Below, one piece after another: positions 12,301-24,300 of a stretch of DNA of 64,000 nt. Made by a program: the position numbers and the translations under genes. The DNA lies in contig CM055272.1 of NCBI GenBank assembly GCA_029237695.1, forward strand, positions 32,560,791 through 32,624,790, written 5' to 3'. Within the stretch, counting starts at the first letter, position 1; each line of letters begins with the position of its first letter. The notes under the pieces are model-generated. The model was not told where the DNA came from, did no database searches, and saw only the letters and a list, made by a program, of their open reading frames with translations. The DNA is from Conchocele bisecta. Taxonomy: Eukaryota; Mollusca; Bivalvia; Lucinida; Thyasiridae.

Positions 12301-15300
12301 AGTAGACAAGCTTTGTGTTTTTTTACCTAAGAAGATGTGCGATATCTCATGAAAACATGTTTTCAAAATTCACAATATTTCCCGTAACTGACGTCGACAG
12401 TTGACAAGATTTTTATAGTAAATGAAGGATAGAATTCCGCATGTCAACTTTCAACATCATTCACAGCAAATATGTTTCTGTAAGTATTTTTCATGAAAAA
12501 TTGCACATCTTCATAGGTGCAAAATCACGTGACGCGTCTCATCTGGGCCACCGACTGATAAAGAGGCCCTTAGGACATGTCTGACTAGTATAGATTGGCT
12601 GATCCTGATCCTCACTGTACCCGTGCATCCAATGGACTGGTCAACACTGTTATTTAGGAACATAAACTATATTAACCCAATTGTTCTGTCTGTAACGCAG
12701 GGCGACCTCTGTCACAGACAGAAACTTCGGGTTAACACAGTGTATGTCGTTAAATACTATTATATGAACCAAAAATTTGGACGTACCAATATCCGTATTT
12801 CAATGAGCGCCCTGACGCCCTGACGCCCTGACGCATTTTCAGTCTGGGGGAAACACTACTAACATCATGTTAGATTGACTGAATGGTGACGTGGCTGCAT
12901 CAGACTGCATACATGTGGAGCTGTACTGCCAGCATTCCATCCATATTTTATTAAAACAGTGCGGACAGTGCGGACAGTGCAATATAGTCGGCACATTGTC
13001 AGGGGCGGCGGAAGCGGGGGGGCAGGGGGGGCGGTCGCCCCCCCAATAATTTGGTTGGGGGGGCGGTCGCCCCCCCAATAATTCTGTAAAAAAATTATTT
13101 TTTACTGTAATATATTTGTGTAATCATGATTACTGGGAACCCGACTCTGACTGAGCCAACTCATTTAAGAGAGGGAGGAGCAGTTGGGACCTGCCGATCC
13201 GGCCTAACCGTCCATCCACGGAGTTTAATCAAACATTGTTCAAACATTGCTGAGAATGCAGGAAATTGTGTTTCACACCACTTGGATTTCAAAAAATTTC
13301 CAGGGGGGGGGCATGCCCCCGGACCCCCCTAGCGAATTCGGCCCCTTCGGGCCCTCACAAAGTTCGCCCCCCCAATAATCAATTGCTTCCGCCGCCCCTG
13401 ATTGTAAGTTTTTAGTTAATGTTTTTCCACATACTATCAAAACCACGATGGGCACGACATGCGGGCCGCGTCCATCTAGTCTGGAAAATATTTTTACAAG
13501 AATATCTATAAAAAAACATTGGAGTTAGTGACATCTAACTTTCATCATATTAGTGTAACAGGGCGAGAAAAAAACGGGACCTGCTTTACCGTACCGTACC
13601 ATCGCTCTAGCGACAGATAACCGGGCACAGATACACACTTCCTGAGTTACGTACCAACTGTGACATTTGCTCCTTTGTTCTCACAAATCCAATGCCATGT
13701 ACGGAAAACTTTCAGATTGTGAAAACATGTGTCACATTATCTTTTACATGTACCGGTACATGTACACACACCAGAGCTCCAGATAAGCTGCGTATTTTCT
13801 TAAATACCCAATTAAAATTGCCAAAAAACCCAATTGAAATCAGAATTGGAATTGGAAGTAGCGAGTATCAAAAAGCACTACACATTGTATGGTACCTTTA
13901 ACATGCTGCAGTAAACAATAAATATACCACAAATATAGCATATTTTTCTTATTATGCCCCACCACGATAGTGGAGGGGGCATTTAGTGTTACCCTTGTCT
14001 GTCTGTCCCGTCCCGTCCGTCCGTCCCGTCTGTCCGTCCGTCCCGTCCGTCCATCCGGGCGGGTAAATGTCTCATAATTTTTTCATCCTTCAACCGATCT
14101 GCTTCATATTCATATACACATTGCTCTAATGGTCCTCTACCGCCTTGTTCGTCCTGCCCCCACCAAGCCCAGGGTCAAGGTCACATACTTGGTGCTTCTA
14201 AAACTTTAACGCTCGGGTAAATATCTTATAATTTCTGTTTCCTTCCACGGATCAGCTTCATACTTCATATACGCATTGCTCTAATGGTCCTCTACTGTCC
14301 TGTGCCAAATCCACGTTCGTCCTACCCCCGCCAAGCCCAGGGTCAAGGTGACATACTTAGTGCTTCAAAAACTTTAACACCTCGGGTAAATATCTTATAA
14401 TTTCTGTTTTCTTTCATGGATCAGCTTCATACTTCATATACGCATTGCTCTAATGGTCCTCTACTGCCCTGTGCCAAATCCACGTTCATCCTGATCCCGC
14501 CAAGCCCAGTGTCAAGGTCACATACTTGGTGCTTCAAAAACTTTAAAACTTGGGTAAAAAACAATTTTTACTTGGAATTTGGCCTCATTTATTATCAAAG
14601 CGATATGTGGGGCATCCGTGTACCCAATTGCTTCAGAAAGGATGGAGTGACAATACTCAATTGCTAATTCCTTATCTGGAGCCCTGACACACTACTAGTA
14701 TTCCATTTCTTACAGGATGTTTTACCTCAAGATCTGGTCAGTGAAGTCGGTCAGTTTAGCTACGACTCTCCGGTCACGAAGATCAATGGTAAATACAAGG
14801 GACGGAGGAAAATATTTTGAGTTAACAAAAATGTTCAGTTAACAAGTGTTACTATACAGGAAAACATGTACTTGGGACCAGGAATTTGACTTTGAGTTGT
14901 CAGTAGCCGATTTCATCAAAATCATAGGCGGCGGAAGCCAAACATTATTGTGGGGGGGGGTGGGGTGGGGCCCAATGTTGAGGGACCGATAGCGCTAGGG
15001 GCATGCCCCCCGGAAATTTTTGAAATCCAAGTGGTGTGAAACGCCATTTCCTGCATTCTCAGCAAAGTTCTCAGCAAAGTATACTTATCTAGCAAAGTAT
15101 TCTTTGAGGAAGTAATCATTTATTTTTCCCGAAATGCATTATGTCATATAGAACTAACGACTGCATATATTTGATGATTAAAAGTATGCAGAATGATTAT
15201 ACTGAATTTATTACATTATCACAGCCAAATTGGCTGTGATAATGTAATAAATTCAGTATAATACAAATTAATTGATAATGTAATAAATTCAGTATAATAC

Positions 15301-18300
15301 AAATTAATTGATAATGTAATAAATTCAGTATAATAAAAATTAATTGATAATGTAATAAATTCAGTATAATAAAAATTAATTGATAATGTAATAAATTCAG
15401 TATAATAAAAATTAATTGATAATGTAATAAATTCAGTACATGTATAATACAAAATAATAAATTTATAATTAAATAGAAAACTTCTCCCTCAAAGTATACT
15501 TTGCTAGATAAGTATACTTTGCAATGTTTGTGAAATCGGCTACAGTAGTTTGACTTCAGACAGTTTGAGAATGCATCCTGTATCCAGCAAAGGCGGTGGT
15601 TATTCTCTATAATACATACTACCGTATAGCCCTAAATATTCGGACACAATTTATTCTGGGAAACACACATTAATTCCATGGTTTCTCACAGCAAAGAATG
15701 TCCACATATTTGCGGTTAGAATGTTTGTACTTGGTTTATCACAATAACAATTTATATCACAAAACAAATGGTGTCCAAATCTTTATGGTTATTGCGGTAC
15801 TATGTGATTTATTGTGATTTCTCAAGATGTAATTCCTTATAGGAAATAATTCATAATTTTTGTTATATTTTGATGTCATTTCTAGCAAATACGCTTGATT
15901 TCTAGATTTTATGGTGCTCATAAGTCGTAATTTCCCTTATATTCAGTGTGTGTCCCGAATTTCTGACACCAAAATGCTCCAATTTTACCTCAGTGGCGCT
16001 GAATAAAATCCCCAACTTCGTGGCCGACCCGAACACGGATGGGACCAGCGTGATGCCGCACCACCGCTGTACGATCCACATAAACTGTGAGGACTGTAGC
16101 CTCATCAAAGACGCCTACCTTGCCGCACAGACCGGCACATACGCCCAGCGGTAAAGAACATTTATTTGCCGGCAAAATAAACAAGAGTTCCGAAGGTCAC
16201 AATATACGCCCGTCGAGGCAAGGCCAGTCAACAAAGGGAAAGATAACTCACTGAAAATCAATATGCTTCTTCATCTTGCTGTGATAAACATGTATACCAA
16301 ATTTGGTTACGATCGGTGAAGTAGAATTTGAGTTATTGCGTGGACAAGGATACAGAGTGGGAAAATTAAAAATGGCCGCCAAGGGGAGATAAGTCATCGG
16401 ACATTTTTAAAAATCAATAGGCTTCTTTGTCTTGACGTGATAAACATGTATGCCAAATTTGGTTATGATCGGTGAAGTAGAACTTGAGTAATTACGTGGA
16501 CAAGGATACAGAGTGCGAAAATTAAAAATGGCTGCCAAGGGGAGATAAGTCATCAGAAATTTTTCAAAATCAATAGGCTTCTTCGTCTTGCCGTGTTAAA
16601 CATGTATGCCAAATTTGGTTACACTCCGTCAAGTGGAACTCTAGTTATTGCGTGGACAAGCTATGCCCGCCCGCCCGCAAGCCCCCCGCCCGCCCGTACA
16701 AGATGAATACATAATACTTCCCGTTTTTTCAAACGGGCGTATAAAAACGATTCTGTGCATGTGCAATAAGTAGGATCTAACATTGTGTTCATTTATGTTC
16801 ATGATGTTATTTATTAAACACATAGCCATGTTTCTTATGAAATCAGTAAACTTGTAATAAATATACTGTATCATCACCCAAGTACCGTAATTACCCTAAA
16901 TATTCGGACACCAAAACCAATTGTTATAAGTGTCATAAACATTTATCAAGTTGATTATGTTGTCCAATGAGGCCTCCGAAGCATTCTGTGAAAATGGCAA
17001 ATAGTGCAGACCCTGATCAGACTGCTCCTTCAGGAGCAGGCTGGTCTGGGTCTACACTGTTTGCTCACATATTGGTGTCCGAATATTTAGGGTAATTACG
17101 GGTAAGATCCTCTGTTTAGTATAAACATATTTTATTCATATTATATTTACATGAGCTGTACATGATGTAAATCAAGAGCAAAACTCGAGGTAATATGAAT
17201 GGGATTCAGAAGGAGACAAATTGCTTATGTGAATCTGTCTATCCACTATTTATGTCAACCATGGCCCCATGTTCCCTGTTCAGCCCGATGATAGAGATGG
17301 TGCTCCCGTCGAGCCTCGACCCCACCCTGGCCCCGCCCGGCCATCACGTCGCCTCGCTGTTCACCCAGTACACACCCTACCAGCTGGCTGACGGAAAACA
17401 ATGGGACGACACAGAGAAAGATAAATATGCTGATACAGGTACTGTAATAATTCTATTAAACGCAGGGATGGGGCCATGGACTCGGGGATATGGCATTGAA
17501 CTTCAATACCGGAGGTCGTGAGTTCAATAATCACCAGGGATTCCGCTGGGGACAATAAAAAAATCGCCACTTCAAAAAAAAAGAAAACAATTGGTCATAA
17601 AAAATTACAATTTTCGAAAAAAAATATAATTTTTTTTTTTTTTTTTTTCGAAAATTGTAAATTTTTATCGCCAATTGTTTATTTTTATCGCCACGATCGC
17701 CTGCATCACCCTAGGCATTAAAAATATGTAGTATTTCCATCCCACTCTTCTGTCAGATGAAACTGTGTCCCGTCACTATATGACCGTAGTTGTTGCTGGG
17801 ACGTTCACTTTTCACTTTCCACCTAGGAATGGGCCATGGCCTAGGGGATATGGCAATGGACTTCAATACTAGAGAACTGTGCAGATCCTGATCAGCCTGT
17901 GCATCCGCACAGGCTGATCTGGATCTACACTGGTCGCAACACCCATAAGCCCCATTTCTCCAGTCACAACCATAAATGTGCTCTTTACCAATTTGGATGG
18001 GCCGTGGCCTAGGTGATATGGCATTGGACTTCAACATCGGAGGTTGTGAGTTCAATCCTCACCCTAGGCGTGAACAAGACTTGCATAGTATTTCCATCCC
18101 ACGAGTCTGTCGGATCAGACTTTAAACTGTGGTCCCGTCTCTATATGACCTTAGCTGTTGCTGTTAAACCCATTCACTTCAAACGCCCAGCCTCCAGTTT
18201 TGACACGGACAATGACCAGATTTGTACGGTGTACTTATTTTCAGTTCAGTATTTAGAAGGTCAAATTCCTTGGAAATTGGAAAAAAAATATTACCAACTT

Positions 18301-21300
18301 TCAACTGTAAATTAATGCTATAAAATGAGCCAGTATGATGTGGTTGTCATTGAAAAGAAGGCCGACCTGTTTACGTAGTACCATTACACTGGTGTCATTC
18401 AGTATTGCCATGTGACACTGTTCAACCAATCAAACGTCCACAAAAGTTGTTTTCAAAAATGGATTGACAGTGAAACATTGTAACATAACAACCCTAATTA
18501 TCCAAACACAATTTAAGCGGGAACATATACATGTATAAATACAAAGAATATTCCAATATTTAGGGCTTGTATGATTGTACTGGTTTATCACAATAACAAT
18601 GAATGTGGACACAATTTGTTTTGGGAAACTCCAAAACAAATGGTGTCTGTAAATTTAGGGCTAGTATGGTATCAGCATCAATGCCTGATTTACATTCTGT
18701 TATCGCTTGTAATGTATGCGGACTGCAATATATCCGTGAAAGAACAAGTGCATATTTGTAAATAGTCGCTCTTAACACACATTTATACTTTCGCCAAATA
18801 GCAGCGTGTGTTTGTGTGAAATTATTAGTGCAATATGGACAAACAGGTCATATCAATTAACGTTAATATTTGACCCAGGGACAAATAATGCATGCTATTA
18901 TAACTGGCAATAGTAAATCAATGCAATAAGCAAACGAAACTTGGTGTTAGATAAAAAATTGTGTAATATGTAGTTTACATTGGTAACAGTACACTCACAT
19001 TAATGTCTATAGTCTGTTTCGCGAAAGCTACCTAAATTTTACGGCCATATAAACAATTCCAAAACAATTTTTTTTTTGATAATATTAAATTAAAGGAAAA
19101 TTTAAGAATGAGCCTTCTTTTTATTTCTTGAAATTTGGTCAAATATTGATTTTATTGCGAAAAAACAATTTCCCCATGTTAAATCCCCATAGACATCTTC
19201 ACAGAGTGAGTGAAGATGTCTATGGGGATTTAACAAGGGGAAATTTTTTAGGATTTCAGAAATACTTGACCGATTTTTAAAATTTAACTTTTGTTTTCTT
19301 AGTTACATCATTTCCAAGCTATCTAGCTAGGTTTCGGAGTAAATTTCCAAATTTTTTATTTTTTTGACTCCTCCCACACTCCTCTACCTCTTTTTCCCCC
19401 ATGTTAAATTCCCATAGAGAAATCAATTTTTCGTAATAAAACCAATATTTAACCAAATTTCACGAAATAAAAAGAAGGCTCATTCTTAAATTTTCCTTTC
19501 ATTTAATATTATCAAAAAAAATATTGTTTTTGAATTGTTTATATAGCCGTAAAATTTGGGCATATGAACATATTTGTGGATGTGACTAGAGAAATGTGTC
19601 CTATGAGATTTGTGACCAGTGTATATCCTGATCAAATAGCACACTCCTGTCACCTGATAATGATTGATATTGCTTGTGAGAAGCATGCCTCTTTGATGGA
19701 ATAGCGAACAGTGCAGATCCTGGTCAAAATCATAGGCATTTGGCATGTGCGGCTTTCATCGGTATAACTTTACACTAGTATACACTACAAAATATGTGGC
19801 ATATGAATTTCATCTGTTTTTCATATGAATTTCATATGGAAAATTTGCATATGCAAATGATATAAAGTGAGCCAATATGCAATTCATATGCAAAATCTTC
19901 ATATGTATTTCATATGTTTTACATATGAACATCATATGCAATTTTTTTCATATGAATTGCATATGTGGCACATTTTGCTGTGTAGTCTGAAAATCATTTT
20001 GTTTTGGTTGGATTGGTTGCAAAATTAACATATCAAAATCCATCCCAGTTACTTAGGGGTGAAAGGGTTACATAAATAAATATGTACCATTCCAGTATTT
20101 GCCTGTATCGAGGAGTATGCCCCGGGGTTCAGAGACAGCGTAGTGGGTCGGGATATACTACCACCCCCAGACCTGGAGAGAATATTCGGCCTAACTGGAG
20201 GGGTAAATATTGGCAAAACCAGCTCACAGGTGGAAGACTGAACCTGTGACATAAAAATGCTCATTCAAAAATTCCCATTAATTTTGGGCTCATATGCCCG
20301 GGTTTGGAAGGTCCTCGAGCCAATTCCTACTCTTAAATATAAGCTTACCATTACCTTACTTACCTGTTGTCATACTGTATGTTAGGTAATATGTGACTGT
20401 GACTGGATAAATGGGGCTTATGGCATTTGTGACCAATGTAGCTCCTGATTAAATCACACACTCGTGTAGCATGATAATGACCTATGCTGCTTGTTAGAAG
20501 CATGAAAAGTGTTACACTGATGGAATGGCGAATAGTGCAGATCCTCATCAGACTGATCTGGATCTACATTGGTTGCAAAACCCATAAGCATCATGTCAGA
20601 CCCACATATATAATGTAACATACAGTACGACTACAGATGGGTGGGGTAATGGGATATTTTTTAATGGGATTTTTCTTATGTCACATGTCCGAGTCTTCCA
20701 TCTGCGAACCAGTTATGAGGATGGTACCGAGATGTTAAGTGGGCGGAAATAGCAGGTCAAAATATCGGTGTTAAACGGCGACAAGATAAGGAACTTAATT
20801 CCAAAGTAACCTGCAGGGTGGCCATAGACTGGAAAACATGGTAAATAAATATTTGCAGGGAAAAATCAGACATTTTCTAAAATAACACAAAATCCATGGA
20901 AAATCGGGGAATTTTACTTTTCTTTCAACCCTTAAAATGTGGGAAATGTCAATTATCATCTGCTGTTGTCTTATATTTGTCGTTTTTTTCACAATAAAAC
21001 ACTTCCAATGGAAATGATATGAGGGTGTAGTCAAACCATGGTGTTGATGATGAGAAAACTGGAAAATTAAAAAACAACAGCAGACGACAAAATTTAATTC
21101 AGCATAGTAAGAGTTGAACAGCAAATGTTTTATGAAAGTGTATGTCATTTAATATTAGTACTGGAATCAAATGCATAATATGTATAGGTTATTTGATTTG
21201 TATGTGGTTTGATTTGCGCGGCAGAATGAGTGACATATGACCAAAATAGGCAAAATTAACCTTTTTATTATACCCCCCGCAACGCATTCCTGTAAGGCTC

Positions 21301-24300
21301 TACTACCATGCTGTGCCAAATCCACGACCGTCTAACCCCCGTTAATCCCAAGGTCAAGGTCAAGGTAAAATTCTTAGTCTCTTTACAAAATTTAACAGAG
21401 AAATATTGTTATAACTTCTATTTCCTTCATATAAAATGCTTAATATTTCACACATGCATTCCTGTAAGGCTCTACTACAGTGCAACCTCTCTACAACAGC
21501 CACTCAAGGTAAGATGCAAAACTGGCTGTTGTAGAGAGGTGGCTGTTGTAGGGAGGTTAACTCTGAATTAAATGTTATCGTTTGCTGTTTATTTATTTTC
21601 TTCGATACTTCTCATCAAATGCATGCTTTGACAGCATTTTAGAATGGAAATGATTCTAAAGTGCTGTCAAAACATGTTTTTATTGAGAAAGAAGGCAAAA
21701 TCAACAGCAGACGACAATTTTCGTGCTCTGCCGTCTAAGGGTTAGATACAGAGGTAATCATCCATTTGGGATATCAAATAGCGGCTGTTACAGAGAGGGT
21801 GTTGTTGTTGAGAGGTGGCCGTTCGGGGAGGTTCGATTGTACCATGTTGTGCCAAATCCATGACCGTCCAACCCCCGCTCATCCCAAGGTCAAGGTCAAA
21901 TACTTAGTCCCTTTACAAAACTTAACATCAGAGAAATATGTTATAACTTCTATTTCCTTCATCTAAAATGCTTAATATTTCACACATGCATTCCTGTAAG
22001 GGTCTACTACCATGCTGTGCCAAATCCACAACTGTCCAACCCCCGCTGATCCCAAGGTCAAGGTCAAATACTTTGTCTCTTTACAAAACTTAACATCAGA
22101 GAAATATGTTATAACTTCTATTTCCTTTATCTAAAAATGCTTAATATTTCACACATGCATTCCTGTAAGGCTCTACTACCATGCTGTGCCAAATCCACGA
22201 CCGTCCAATCCCCGCTCATCCCAAGGTCAAGGTCAAATACTTAGTCCCTTTACAAAACTTAACATCAGAGAAATATGTTATAACTTCTATTTCCTTCATC
22301 TAAAATGCTTAATATTTCACACATGCATTCCTGTAAGGGTCTACTACCATGCTGTGCCAAATCCACAACTGTCCAACCCCCGCTGATCCCAAGGTCAAGG
22401 TCAAATACTTTGTCTCTTTACAAAACTTAACATCAGAGAAATATGTTATAACTTCTATTTCCTTCATCTAAAATGCTTAATATTTCACACATGCATTCCT
22501 GTAAGGCTCTACTACCATGCTGTGCCAAATCCACGACCGTCCAATCCCCGCTCATCCCAAGGTCAAGGTCAAATACTTAGTCCCTTTACAAAACTTAACA
22601 TCAGAGAAATATGTTATAACTTCTATTTCCTTCATCTAAAATGCTTAATATTTCACACATGCATTCCTGTAAGGGTCTACTACCATGCTGTGCCAAATCC
22701 ACAACTGTCCAACCCCCGCTGATCCCAAGGTCAAGGTCAAATACTTTGTCTCTTTACAAAACTTAACATCAGAGAAATATGTTATAACTTCTATTTCCTT
22801 CATCTAAAATGCTTAATATTTCACACATGCATTCCTGTAAGGCTCTACTACCATGCTGTGCCAAATCCACGACCGTCCAATCCCCGCTCATCCCAAGGTC
22901 AAGGTCAAATACTTAGTCCCTTTACAAAACTTAACATCAGAGAAATATGTTATAACTTCTATTTCCTTCATCTAAAATGCTTAATATTTCACACATGCAT
23001 TCCTGTAAGTGTCTACTACCATGCTGTGCCAAATCCACAACTGTCCAACCCCCACTGGTCCCAAGGTCAAGGTCAAATACTTTGTCTCTTTACAAAACTT
23101 AACATCAGAGAAATATGTTATAACTTCTATTTCCTTCATCTAAAATGCTTAATATTTCACACATGCATTCCTGTAAGGCTCTACTACCATGCTGTGCCAA
23201 ATCCATGACCGTCCAACCCCCGCTGATCCCAAGGTCAAGTCAAATACTTGGTCTCTTTACAAAACTTAACATCAGAGAAATAAGTTATAACTTCTATTTC
23301 CTTCATTGAAAATTCTTAATATTTCACTTGTGCATTCCTCTAAGGTTGTACTATCATGCTGTGACAAATCTACGACTGTCCAACCCCCGCTGATCACAAG
23401 GTCAAGGTCACATACTTAGTCTCTTTACAAAACTTAACATCAGAGAAATATGTTATAACTTCTATTTCTTTCATCGAAAATTCTTAATATTTCATGCATG
23501 CATTCCTCTAAGGCTCTACTATCATGCTGTGACAAATTCCCGCTTATGTCGAGGTCACGGTCACATACCTAGTCTCTTTACAAAACTTAACATCAGAGAA
23601 ATCGGTTATAACTTCTATTTCCTTGCTCAGATCTGCTTCACATTTCACACACGCATTGCTCCAATGGACCTCTACCACCCTGTGACAAATTCACATTCAT
23701 GCCGCTCCCGCTAAGCCCAGAGTCAAGGTCCAAGCCCACACACTTGGAAATTTTTACATATTTTAATGGTACCTGGGTCCACGCGGGGGGTATTCCGTAA
23801 GCCTCACTTACTGACCTCACTTACTGACCAATCTAGTTATATATGAACATCACTAGCACTTTGTATCCGCTTACAAAATTATACAAAATATAAATAAAAT
23901 AAACAAATTAGTGGTGATTTAGTATGAACAATTTTGCGAAAGCATGTATATAATAAGGCAAATAGATCTGACAGTGACAAAAATATAATCAGGGAAAATT
24001 GTGGCGAATCAGGGAAATATCAGGGATTTTTGGCTACCCTGGTAAGGCTCATATGCTTTTAGTGCAAAAATGTGATTATTCTATCAAGTATGCGTGGCTC
24101 ATATGTATATGTACCTATAGCCGTCACCTTGCAGCAGTTACAATATTGTCTTTGCTTTTGTAGAACATATTCCACGGGGCTATGTCTCTTGACCAGCTGT
24201 ATATGACACGACCCACTGTAGGCCTCAGTAACTACCGGACCCCCATACAGGGTCTCTACCTGTGTGGCAGTGGGGCCCATCCAGGTATGTAAGGACACAA

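Noticed and set aside
15219..15452. - strand frame repeating [11 protein letters not shown]
   Set aside because: It is a tandemly amplified hairpin arm of a family E MITE.
20795..21148. 117-codon - strand frame
   Set aside because: It runs across a family B MITE and AT-rich flank and has no homology.
22186..23208. Identical 66-codon frames at 22186 and 22522, and a longer 116-codon frame at 22858
   Set aside because: They are the same phase of the 336 bp satellite period and have no coding signature.
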